Positions 52,301 through 61,070 of a DNA stretch of 64,000 bases are shown here, piece by piece (positions within the stretch are counted from its first letter, which is position 1; the number at the start of each line of letters is the position of its first letter). Source of the DNA: Rugalucina vietnamica (lineage: Eukaryota; Mollusca; Bivalvia; Lucinida; Lucinidae); the NCBI GenBank assembly GCA_964017185.1, contig OZ024875.1:62491043-62555042 (forward strand), given 5' to 3'. Under the pieces are notes generated by a model. The model saw only the letters and a list, made by a program, of their open reading frames with translations. It ran no database searches and was not told the DNA's origin. Position numbers and translations under genes: made by a program.

Positions 52301-55300
52301 AGGCTTGTTCGTAAATGGCACAGTTATCAAGGAAATGAACAGGTATATGTATGAACAGTATTTCTGAATCAGCATTGAAAAATTGCTTGTCAATTTACTA
52401 AGTTTCATAAAATTTCTAGCTTAATGATAATATTGAAGCAATGTACAGTACAGTTGAGAAGAGTATGATCACCATATTTGAGATAATGGAAACTAATAAT
52501 GTTTAAGATGGCTATGTGAGAATGATATTACATGTATATGAAATATGCGAAAAGCGCCACAACAAAGGTTCACTCCTTAATTATTATCTGCAACAAACAC
52601 GGTTTACTAGATAGTTGAATTTTTTGAAAAGCTTTAAAAACACAAAAAAGCATAAAAAATAATGATCTGAAGACTGGGTTGAAATTGTGAGTGCAGCCAA
52701 CAGAATGTTGCTTCTAGAGAAAGTTCAAAATGTTGCCACAATTTGCCGAAGTGTATGGATCTTTTGAAGACATTGGCTACTCTAAGGTCAGGTAAAACTG
52801 CACTGACCAATTTTCACTGGAGTAAATCAAATGATATTATGCGTGCTGTCGTCCGAGTCATTTACATACGATTACATCAGAGTATATCAACTATATTATG
52901 TGTCTTTTGACAGACAATCTTCGGTAACATGTATTTTATGACAGTCAATATACATGTACTCGGACAAAAGCATGTTTTTGCAAATGATGATCTACAAATG
53001 ACAGCAGGACAGCAGCACAGGTAGTACTTTTGATTTACCCCTGTGGTTTTTGTTCATCAAATTCAGGCATATGAAAGGCGCTGACAAAGCGATTAAAACT
53101 GTCTATTTTATAATTTGTTACTGCTGTTCCACTGGTATGTTCCTGTGTACTTGAAGTCGTGTTCGTCCGAGAACTTGTCCGATTCCTTTGGTCCACGGCT
53201 GAAAACAAGAAACAGCACTCACAACAATCACCGTACAACATACCTGAACCTCTCAAGTTATGCTGCGGAAAGAAACTTTGCTTCATATGGAATATTTAAT
53301 AGTAAAATTTTGATAAAAATGGGTGAAATGATGAATATTTTGATCCTTGAAAAGCAATGATTGCATACGACCACTGAGACACCATGGCATTTTTTGTTTT
53401 CATAATTGAGCCTGTGGGCGAGAAAACCAACAATTTGGGTACCGACTAGGTCTGACACAAATCGGGCTGTACAGTCACAGAAGCAGGCTAGAAACTTGAA
53501 ATTTCGGATTGAAGAAGAACAGGAAGTGTACTATCCGTGTAGCAAAAACAAAGGCGCTGATCAGCTTCGCAGTTACCGCGAAGATGATCTGCATATGCAG
53601 ATTGTTGGCTTTCCTATGTGGCGGCTCAATTTATTTATGAATCAAAAGGTGAAAATGCTATAAATCATGCAAAATAAACACTTTTACAAGACACACTTGT
53701 ATTTTGTATTTGATGATAAATGTTTTTTTTTAGCTTAAAGGAATGGATTCGGAACTGCATAAGACGCCGTATGTATACGTAAAATACCATCATAAATTCA
53801 TTCCTGCTACAAGAGAATGCATATCGGGTTTGTTACGCAAAATATTCGTATTCAAAGTTGGGAAACCTTCGTTTTTTCCTGCATCTGAGTGAATCGCCAT
53901 TTTTATCGGGTATGGTTACCGGTTTATCGATAATTACACGGTGAACGCGGTAACCAGTATAAACCTGTGACGTCACTGACTCACTTTCTCTTTAAGCCGC
54001 TTATTTCAATTGCAAGACGTTCAAATATTCTCGCGATAATTTCGTTATTTTATTTTGTATTTGTGGATATTTTCTGCGTTAAACTTGATAGAAGTGTTTA
54101 TGTGATAATACCGGAGAATAACATTTACCGAAGATGCCTCAGTGCCAGGTGATTAACTGTAAAAACAAGCCACAGAGAGGAGGCAAATTTTTTTTTTCCA
54201 CATACCTGTCGTCGGCTTTTTGCTTCCCCCAAAGCGATAAAAATCGTAGGTGTAGACATTTTCACTATTTCTTATTAATAATCCAGTATGAACGGAATGG
54301 AATTAATGTTACATATCTACGCACGGTAGTTTTTATTCCGAATTTTGGCATTTCACATACAATACGTCAAAGAATCGCGCACAATAGAAAAAGAATAGGA
54401 ATTCGCTTCATCCATTTTATTCCAAAACGGAATCGGTACACACTCCAGGGGTAATCTAACTTTTTTCTTCTTTTTTTTTCTTACATAATTTGATTATTTT
54501 GCCTCAGCTATCTATTTTATTTAATTTATGATTGGAGATGAACCGCCCATCACTAATTGTTTTTCAATGCGCATGCGTTTCTAATTTGTTTGCCACCAAT
54601 CCAGAAAAGATTTTCATTCATGCGGATAATTTTTTTTAGCATGTGACACGGTAAACACGCCTCAAACGGTCAGCTGACCTGTCAACAATGACTGCAATTA
54701 AAGATGTTTACATAAAGACACGCGCCATCAAAAGATGCGACCGCCATTCTTTCAATCGTTTGATCGCCATTATAAGTTGTTTACATAAAGACACGCGCCA
54801 TCAAAAGATGCGACCGCCATTCTTTAAATCGTTTGTTTGCCATTAAACGTATGAAAGATTATCGACTACCTAACTATCGTTACATAATTTTCATCATGAA
54901 GGTGCATAATACACTCGGATGGATGTCTCTAAGATGCTTTTTTGGCTCATAGACAACAAAACACAGGTAAATATTGGGACGAATCGCGGCAAAAACAACT
55001 TGCGCTCCCGGGAATCACCACTGAGGAAAACCATGTGTCTAAGCCCAGATTTACTCGTCCTGGGACGCCGGGTCCTGCGTCCACGAGATCCCTATGACAG
55101 ATGACATTCTTTTTTCTGTTTTTATTTCTATTTTTTCTCTGCGAATTTTATCGATAAAATGAAGAGGAGTACGAACGCTTGTAAATGGCTCTCAACCGAA
55201 AGTGAGTGAGTGACGTCACAGGTAAACAAATATGGCGACAACCTTCGCGATTCGAGACGCATTTTAGCGTAATTTTCAATCGATGATTGTGTACTTATTA

Positions 55301-58300
55301 TGGGGTAAATCGTTGGAATTTGATTTGTAACATGTACTGTAACATCTAAATGAATATGTACAGGGCCAAATATGCGTTTCCGAATCGATTCCTTTAATTC
55401 TGTTTTTCTACATACTACTAGCTAGTTAGTATCATACCGGCTATATTAACTCATTCAAAAGGTTCAGGCATGCATTGATCATGCAGCAACTAAATAATTC
55501 ACATATACACAACATTGTAATGGCAACGATAGATGAAAGGACTAGATGAAAATGTATTCAGGTTGTTAAAATATATGTGTGGTTTTAAATACAGTCCAAC
55601 AGAAATATGAATCGTTTCTATGGATTGATATGATTGGATGATCTTAAATAAACCAAAAGAAAGTGTGGGATCAAGAAATATATTACAGAGCAAAGAAAGA
55701 AAGTAAATATGTGTTTGTAGCTATTTATGAAAGTTAATCAATATTTGAAATAAAATCAAAAGGTTGGTTTGGGAAGTTTTAAGGAGAAAACTGCACACCA
55801 AGCTAACAAACTTAAATACATCGTAGGAGTTTTTGAAGATTATTCTAGTAAGTTTTGATAGACTTTCAAGATCATTATTTAATGTACATGTGAATTCTGG
55901 GTTACTTATTTGCAGTTAAACTAAAAGGCATTATCATGCTACTCTAGATAGTTTTTAGTAAAGAAAGCAATTAAGCCAGATACTTTGTTACATTACTATA
56001 CAGCTTGCAACAACCGAACTTTTCAGACAAACATTCACAAATATATTTGTGTGGTATCATGAGAAAACAAGATTTTTGCCTATGCAAAAACAAAGGCCTA
56101 GAACAGCTGTGCAGTGCCTGCACCGCTGATCAGCGCCTTTGTTTTCTGCACAGATAGTACAACCCCTCTTCTTCTTGAATCAGAAATTTGAAGCTTCTAG
56201 CCATCTTCTGTAGCTGTATAGGCCGATTTGAATCAGACCTGGTCCGAAACCCCTAGATGGGTTTTCTCTTGTCACGGCGCATTTGCAAGAATAGTTTTCT
56301 AATCTGCATTCTTATGAAATTGTTTTAAATTTTGATTTTATCTTTGATACCCAATTTGAAAAGCTGTTAGTGTAAGAAATGTTACTTTAAGCTCCAGCCC
56401 CACACTTGAGTTATTGTGAGATACTATGTCAGATATGCCAAAAGAAAACCTGTGTGACTTATTAACTGCCTTTTAAGCAATGGGTATTCACGCAGGGTTC
56501 AAACTAGCCAAGAAATTTAGAAAGAAGTTTCGTCTCTCCCCAAGAAAATTTGGGAGAAGTTTTTCCTTAATTTCAGGTTTGCCTATATATTCTATACATT
56601 TTCACTTCTCCCTCAGCTGAAAATAGGGAGAAGTTTGTTCATTTAAGGAGACTATTTCTCCCTAGTCACCCTTTAGGCTATTCCCTGTTTACGTCTTAAT
56701 GTCCCAGTCAACAATTTTTCAGTCATTGTAAGGGGCCAACACTTCTTTGGTATTTAACCAGTGGCAGTACTGAGCATATGGAGTGAATATCACTTGCTCA
56801 CTGACACAATATGACAGAGGTAGATATTGAACCCTGGCCCTAAGGTTATAAAACATTTTCATGCTCAACTCAGCAGAGCATGAAATTTCAATCACTCATT
56901 AATGCTGAAATAGCCAAAATTATCTGAAATTTTTGTTCAGACCATCAAAGCCAGTAATTTATCCCGCTAATAATTGTTAAAATGCCAACTATTGTTGGCA
57001 TTTTAACATTTATGAGCAGGATAAATTTTAGTCTCAGCTGAGCATGAAAAAAATTTTATAACCTTGGGGCCTGGACCCCTCCCTTTGGAATGGCACTAGA
57101 CCACCACACACTCCTGCCTATTAAATATGAGCCGCAATGCGAGAAAACTGGTCTTCGGGAATTCCGACCAGGTCTGACACAAATCGGCCTGTACAGTCAC
57201 AGAAGCAAGCTAGATGCTTGAAATTTTGGCTTTAAGTAGAAGAGAAAATGTACTTTCCGAGTAGTGAAAACAAAGGCGCTGAACAGCTTTGCAGTCACGC
57301 CAAAGCTAGTCTGCGCCTTTGTTTTCGCCTAGGCAAAAATCCGGTTTTCTCATATGATCTCTTTAAACTGCAAAAGCTTAAGTCTGTAACCGGTAACCAG
57401 ATCAGTGCAGGCTGGATAGTGTCTTAACAGGCAAAACAGGTTTTCTCATGACAACAAATTACTGTATACAAGTGAGGGAGTGACAATTTGAAATAAAAAT
57501 AAGAAAGCTACAATGAATTCTCCCTTACCTTCCATATTTATATGGTATAGGCGCAGGCTTGTCCTTCTCTATCTTGTGCAGTAATGGTGTGAATATTCGC
57601 CAGGCCTGGTACAGCTCGTCTGATCTTACAAAGTGAATTTGGGAACCACAGAACACGTCTAGGATGAGCCGCTCATATGCCTCCGGCATTTTCACTCCCT
57701 AAAAACAAATTGTCATAAGGGTTGAAAGAAATAAAGCAATGTATACCGTTAATTATCGACAATGTGGATCGTCTTGTATTATCATGGAGTAAAAGATGAA
57801 AGATAGGCATTATCTTTGGCTTTGGTAATCTAAACTTTCAATTTCTACCAATTGTGGATATTTAAGAATGTATGAGCAGCTTTAATATTTTGTTCAGCTG
57901 ATATGAGCATGAAATATTCATAAACTCAGAACCAGGACAGAAGTTCAGACTTAAAAGTCAATGGTTAATGATTATCTCCTTTGTTCGTGTTAAATTGCAA
58001 TTGATAATAACAAATTGTGGGCTAAAACTTTATTTCACTCAAAACTGAGTACACAATTATTTCATAGAAGTAAAAATCATTATCACAGGTAGTCTACAGC
58101 CTGTAATGTTAAGGATTTCTGGTATTTGGTTTTAATGACATTCATACCTGAAATGTTCTTTGGAGTGCAACAAAGTACCCCAGGGTGAAAAGTCAAACAT
58201 TATCTTATATCTGCTGTGATAAGTGAGATCTCTTCGCAGGTGAACCTCGTACCTGGAGTATACCTGTATTCAATACTTTTAGGAAAAATAGAAATTTTGC

Positions 58301-60090
58301 TAAACATTTGTCATAAATCAAGCTTTACCTTATATCTGCTGTGATAAGTGAGATCAAGTTCCGTCTCCTCGCAGGTGAAGCCCATTCCCGGAGTCTTTGT
58401 CATCATCTTCATATACACGGCCTCGTTGGGCTGTACCCGTATCACCAACTCATTCCTCTTCACCAGCCCCGGGGTGAAGATATCCCCTGGGACGTCTTTG
58501 AACTGTATCCGGACTTCTGCTTTTCTCTCATTTAGGGCTGAGGGTATAAAAACATAGAAATTATTTACAACCCATGTTATTCGAAAAACATTAATAAAGT
58601 CCTTTTTGTTGTCACCAGCCCCGGGGTGAAGATATCCCCCAGGATGTCTTTTGACTGGAATCTGACTTCTGCCTGTCTCTAATTTAGGACTGTAGGTATC
58701 ATAATACAGGTATTATAGGTTTTTTTTTTTTTTTTTTGTTTTTTTTTTTTTAGGAAACTTGACATATGAATAAAGATCTAACATCCAAAATTGTATGAAC
58801 CATATGAGCCACGCCACGAAAAAACCAGATTTTTGCCTATGCGAAAACAAAGGCGCAGACCAGCTTCACGGTAACCACGAAGCTGATCAGGGCCTTTGTT
58901 TTTGCTCACAGATAATAGTACAATTCCTCTTCTTCTTAAATCCAAAATTTCAAGCTTCTATCCATCTTCTGTAGCTGCACAGGCCGGTATTTGTCGGACA
59001 TGGTCGGAAACCCCGAAGACTGTTTTTCTCGCATCACGGCTCAAATTATGTTGCATTACCTTTTCCGCACCTGAGTAAGAAAGGCACACCATCCCACCTC
59101 TCATTGCGGACATGTATTAATGCTGTAGCAAATGTTGGCGTAGTGGAACCTAGAAATGATGTATTAGTATATGTCAACATTTCTTAACTCTATTGGGAAG
59201 GGCCTTAACTAATGCTGGTAGAACTAGTGGCCTAACACTTTTGCTTGTACTTTGATTTGTTTAAGCATTTTGTTTATAAAGAAAAGAAAAAAAAAAAAAA
59301 TAACTAACTCAAACTGTATTTGTAATATTGCCATTTGAAATTTTTAAGAAGCTTTAACTAACTACATTGTTAATTTTGAACAACTGGGCGGTGAACTGAG
59401 TGTATTATTATCAAATGTGACGGGATAGCCTCCCTTGGAAAAATATGTTGATGTAATGTATTAGCGGCATATTAAGTGCTTGTAATATGCAAATTTCAAA
59501 CTCGAAACTTTGTGAATCGAGTAAGTGTTGCGTATATAGCGCAGTAAACCACCCTTGGTGGATGAGCATGTTTTTCCACCGACGGGGTGCTGTGGCTTTG
59601 GCTCGGCTGCTCGTTACATTTGGTGGCAGCGGTGGGATGATGACAACTGCCAGACCGGAGTTGCCTTACCCATGTTGTCCCCAGGCCAAGACTCCTGGCA
59701 AATCTTCTCGGAAGGGGAAGTAATGTGACGGGATAGCCTCCCTTGGAAAAATATGTTGATGTAACATATTAGTGGCATATTGAGTGCTTGTAATATTATG
59801 CAAATTTCAAACTCGAAACTTTGTGAATCGAGTAAAAAGTGTTGGGTATATAGCGCAGTAAACCATCCTTTGTGGATGAGCATGCTTTTCCACCGACGGG
59901 ATTTGCTGTGGCTTTGGCTTGGCTGTTCGTTACACAAGTAAACACATTTCTGTACAAGCTCACCTTTAGGAACTGTTGGATCATCTAGGTAACCCATTTT
60001 TTCATCCCCCTGTCCCTCAGGGTTACCCACATATTGTCCTAACACTACATTGTCTAGCTCCACTTCTGGTATAGACTTCAAAACTTTAAC
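49229..60090 (-). CDS. G6PD: Glucose-6-phosphate 1-dehydrogenase, 3' half (partial gene)
   Basis: Catalyses glucose-6-phosphate + NADP+ to 6-phosphogluconolactone + NADPH, the entry step of the oxidative pentose phosphate pathway, in the cytosol. Exons on the minus strand: 60090-59964 ([20 protein letters not shown] ... [10 protein letters not shown]), 59149-59060 ([27 protein letters not shown]), 58537-58329 ([51 protein letters not shown]), 57698-57529 ([40 protein letters not shown]), then one of two terminal exons, 53198-53108 or 49331-49229. All junctions are GT-AG and phases agree (1, 1, 0, 2). The fit to animal G6PD is unbroken, with NERWDGVPF and [16 protein letters not shown] conserved. 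The N-terminal half, with the Rossmann and RIDHYLGKE active-site segments, is beyond the right edge. Introns hold a TRIM, several MITEs and a THAP transposon. Confidence 0.92.
49660..50285. mobile_element. 0.6-kb element with TATAATTCCAACTT inverted ends
   Basis: GTATAATTCCAACTTAAC at 49661 and AAAGTTGGAATTATAAGG at 50268 are inverted. Between them are a near-perfect palindrome with CRE- and heat-shock-element-like half sites (49787-49819) and the phrase AAGATGGCTGCCTCATGAAG. Possibly a non-autonomous transposon within the G6PD terminal intron. Confidence 0.45.
50270..50452. mobile_element. Fold-back element
   Basis: Arms of about 75 bp (TTTGTTGATTTTATCGATGT, AACTCAGGCGAATCACTCAC) are mirrored around AAAGCCCTTCGGGCTTTAT. 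Nearly perfect pairing points to a recent fold-back MITE. Lies in the G6PD terminal intron. Confidence 0.8.
50741..50935 (-). mobile_element. MITE family A, copy 6 (left end missing)
   Basis: TTACCGACCAGGTCCCACAC, GCGAAAACAAAGGCGATGAT and GTGCGCCTTTGTTTTAGCAT match the family; the outer GAGCC terminus is lost. Confidence 0.7.
50936..51267. other. G6PD intron spacer
   Basis: AT-rich; no feature recognised. Confidence 0.4.
51268..51503 (-). mobile_element. MITE family A, copy 7
   Basis: GAGCTGCCTCATGAGAAAAC to TTCTCATGACATGGCTCA; internal hairpin GCGAAAACAAAGGTGCTGAT / ATCTGCACCTTTGTTTTCGC. A clean full-length copy. Confidence 0.85.
51625..51970 (-). mobile_element. tRNA-derived SINE interrupted by MITE B
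   Basis: On the minus strand the head (GAGGCGTAGTGGTTAAGCCA) lies at 51970-51925 and the tail (AGGTTCTATCTCCATTTGGC, then GTGCGATGTTAAACAT) at 51694-51625. MITE B copy 4 sits between them, next to the box B position. Confidence 0.6.
51695..51924 (+). mobile_element. MITE family B, copy 4, inside a SINE
   Basis: Left TCCGGGGTTTTAAAACATTA and CATGCTCAGCTGAGAC; right GAGTTGAGCATGATAAAAGT and TTTTATAACCTCAGGACC, inverted with respect to each other. The inner palindrome AACAATTGTTGGCATTTTAA is shared with copies 2 and 5. Confidence 0.75.
51985..53107. other. G6PD intron / proximal 3' flank
   Basis: If the proximal terminal exon is used, the part next to 53107 is its 3' untranslated region on the minus strand. 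No other gene or repeat family was recognised. Confidence 0.4.
53108..53198 (-). CDS. G6PD: G6PD proximal terminal exon
   Basis: After a good pyrimidine tract (GCTGTTTCTTGTTTTCAG) the exon codes [30 protein letters not shown] and stop TAA, in the same phase 2 as the distal exon. Arg487, Tyr503, Tyr507 and Trp509 equivalents are all present, and the C-terminal NKL resembles the HKL end of vertebrate G6PD. The two terminal exons differ at about half their positions, so they are old, and both stayed open. Use of one or the other would be set by splicing and polyadenylation. Confidence 0.85.
53408..53628 (-). mobile_element. MITE family A, copy 8
   Basis: GAGCCTGTGGGCGAGAAAAC to TATGTGGCGGCTC; internal GCAAAAACAAAGGCGCTGAT with a shortened second hairpin arm. 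Confidence 0.75.
54134..54196 (+). pseudogene. THAP zinc-finger start of a transposase
   Basis: [21 protein letters not shown]: Met-Pro-x-Cys-x4-Cys followed by Asn and a Gly-Lys-x-Phe block is the opening of THAP domains (C2CH). It runs into a T-tract and then loses THAP character, so only the first exon-like piece is left. Confidence 0.55.
54704..54845 (+). repeat. Tandem duplication of about 74 bp within the THAP transposon
   Basis: TGTTTACATAAAGACACGCG and GATGCGACCGCCATTCTTT repeat at 54704 and 54778, two units with few differences. Confidence 0.85.
55398..56052. other. G6PD intron spacer
   Basis: AT-rich; short frames without motifs. No repeat family recognised. Confidence 0.4.
56053..56280 (+). 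mobile_element. MITE family A, copy 9
   Basis: GTATCATGAGAAAACAAGAT to TTTTCTCTTGTCACGGCGC; hairpin GCAAAAACAAAGGCCTAGAA / ATCAGCGCCTTTGTTTTCTG. Confidence 0.8.
56281..56691. other. G6PD intron spacer
   Basis: A local loose repeat of AGAA(A/G)TTT(C/G)(G/T)TC and TTTCTCCCT phrases at 56515-56670; no gene. Confidence 0.35.
56692..57120 (-). mobile_element. SINE interrupted by MITE B copy 5
   Basis: Tail part 56692-56835 (AATGTCCCAGTCAACAATTT, AGTGCAGTAC-like body) shares its end with 17985 and 60690. Head part 57072-57120 reads on the minus strand TGTGTGGTGGTCTAGTGCCA, box A-like. MITE B copy 5 separates the two. Confidence 0.5.
56836..57071 (+). mobile_element. MITE family B, copy 5 (most complete)
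   Basis: Left GGCCCTAAGGTTATAAAACA and CATGCTCAACTCAGCAGAGC; right CAGCTGAGCATGAAAAAAAT and TTTTATAACCTTGGGGCC, inverted ends of over 40 bp. Inner palindrome TTAAAATGCCAACTATTGTT / mirror. About 236 bp. The flanks CCTGG on both sides may be the target duplication. Confidence 0.8.
57129..57358 (-). mobile_element. MITE family A, copy 10
   Basis: GAGCCGCAATGCGAGAAAAC to CCGGTTTTCTCATATGATC; hairpin GTGAAAACAAAGGCGCTGAA / GTCTGCGCCTTTGTTTTCGC. Confidence 0.8.
58199..58265 (-). pseudogene. Degenerate partial copy of G6PD exon 58329-58537 (3' part)
   Basis: CTTATATCTGCTGTGATAAG, TGAGATC, then CTTCGCAGGTGAACCTCGTA repeat the 3' end of the real exon with a deletion and substitutions that break the frame. 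Not usable as coding sequence. Confidence 0.75.
58612..58693 (-). pseudogene. Degenerate partial copy of G6PD exon 58329-58537 (5' part)
   Basis: CACCAGCCCCGGGGTGAAGA, TATCCCCCAGGATGTCTTTT and CTAATTTAGGACTG repeat the 5' portion of the real exon (58459-58541). In the exon frame it has a stop where the gene has an Arg-coding stretch (LN*RQAEVR). Together with 58199-58265 it flanks the intact exon on both sides. Confidence 0.8.
58806..59043 (+). mobile_element. MITE family A, copy 11
   Basis: GAGCCACGCCACGAAAAAAC to TTCTCGCATCACGGCTC; hairpin GCGAAAACAAAGGCGCAGAC / GATCAGGGCCTTTGTTTTTGC. It ends 17 bp from the donor side of exon 59060-59149. A T-run (58721-58752) precedes it. Confidence 0.85.
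59300..59387 (-). mobile_element. MITE family D, copy 4 (partial)
   Basis: CTGTATTTGTAATATTGCCA and the terminus GTTAATTTTGAACAACTGGG. Left part missing after an A-run. Confidence 0.55.
59416..59934 (+). mobile_element. TRIM (miniature LTR retrotransposon)
   Basis: Two direct LTRs, 59416-59618 and 59724-59934, both begin TGTGACGGGATAGCCTCCCT and end CGTTACA (TG...CA). Two bases after the 5' LTR comes TGGTGGCAGCGGTGGGAT, complementary to the 3' end of a tRNA-Leu (primer-binding site). A purine tract GGAAGGGGAAG directly precedes the 3' LTR. The internal part is only 105 bp and non-coding. LTRs differ at roughly ten places. The LTR start and the Leu primer recall Steamer-like/Gypsy elements of bivalves. 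It lies in a G6PD intron 30 bp from an exon. Confidence 0.85.
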
Positions 60091-60206
60091 CTGAAATTGT
60101 CAAATTCAACATAAAATTAAGCCACCATTCTTAAAAAAAATTTCTTACATGGCTTATGCCTTCATGTGAGAATACTGCCTCCAGGATTTTTGTCCAGGCC
60201 CACCAG

Positions 60207-60464
60207 GAAAACTTTTCTGTGAAATAAATACCCCCTTATACCCACTTTTATTTAATAAAACTGGTGTAAGCATGGATATATTATTTTTCTCATTTTTGGT
60301 CCAAACTATAGATTGCATGTACTTGTTAGATCGTCGAGGTGGTTTTAAAAAGTACAATCTATGTTTTGAGCAAAAATAAGAAAAATATCAAAATTAGTCT
60401 GATGAAATTTTTTCAGTTTTACAGGAAAAAAAAATCTATATTGCATGGGGGATTTCTAATAATG
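60207..60464 (+). mobile_element. MITE family C, copy 5
   Basis: GGAAAACTTTTCTGTGAAAT, ACCCACTTTTATTTAATAAA, a shortened central palindrome (TTGTTAGATCGTCGAGGTGG), GAGCAAAAATAAGAAAAATA and TATTGCATGGGGGATTTC. Diverged. Confidence 0.7.
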
Positions 60465-60689
60465 AACAGTTTGCTTTCCAGTGAGAGCATTGACACCCCT
60501 TAACCATAAACTTTGACACCATTTGCTAACTTTGCCTTTCAAATTCTCTTATTAATGTTGACTTAATTAAAAGCTTCAGATAATCTTCTGAATCTGCCAA
60601 TAATTCAGTAAGTTACAATTTAATCTCGTAATAACCAACCTCACCAACTAGTTTTCATTATAACACAGCCATCATCATGCCCTTGCGAA
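60465..60689. other. G6PD upstream intron sequence
   Basis: The preceding G6PD exon is not found up to the right edge, so everything above 60090 is intron. No feature in this part. Confidence 0.4.
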
Positions 60690-60872
60690 AAGCTTCAAAC
60701 CTCCCAGTCAATAATTTATCTGTCATGTTGGGACAAGTGATACCTTCCTTGGTACTTTACCAGTTCAATAGGGAGTAAAATCTTGTACAAAAGCACACAA
60801 CACAGTATCTCAAACCTTCTACCTCTCACTCTGGAACTTGATGCTCTACCACTGAGCCAGGTTGCTGAGCTA
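60690..60872 (-). mobile_element. tRNA-derived SINE
   Basis: Minus strand: CAACCTGGCTCAGTGGTAGA (box A-like) at 60862, then a body with GGTAAAGTACCAAGGAAGGT and the tail CTTGTCCCAACATGACAGAT, AATTATTGACTGGGAGG. The body matches 56692-56835 and 17985. Confidence 0.6.
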
Positions 60873-61070
60873 CTTTTGGAAAGTATGTATAATCCACAAA
60901 CATAAATACATGTACTATTTTCTTTTATTTTTCAAACTTGTGTTTGAAACTAGAAAATGTGTTTATGAAACACTATGCCCCCAACTGATAAGCCACTTTC
61001 AAGATGTAAAAATGTCCAAAAAATTACTAAGTTCAAATTGTAAAACCAGAGGACCAATGGTGCTGTAAAC

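Larger units (their letters stand above)
53739..55393 (+). mobile_element. TTAA-flanked THAP transposon (Kolobok-like), decayed
   Basis: TTAA stands at both edges (53735-53738 and 55394-55397). The termini are AGGAATGGATTCGGAACTGC and, inverted, AGGAATCGATTCGGAAACGC. Long imperfect subterminal repeats also match inverted (CCTGTGACGTCACTGACTCA at 53964 against the mirror at 55200-55222). Inside, an ATG at 54134 starts a THAP-like finger. TTAA target plus THAP is the Kolobok signature; piggyBac shares TTAA but lacks THAP. No catalytic core was found, so it is non-autonomous. It lies in the G6PD terminal intron. Confidence 0.75.
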
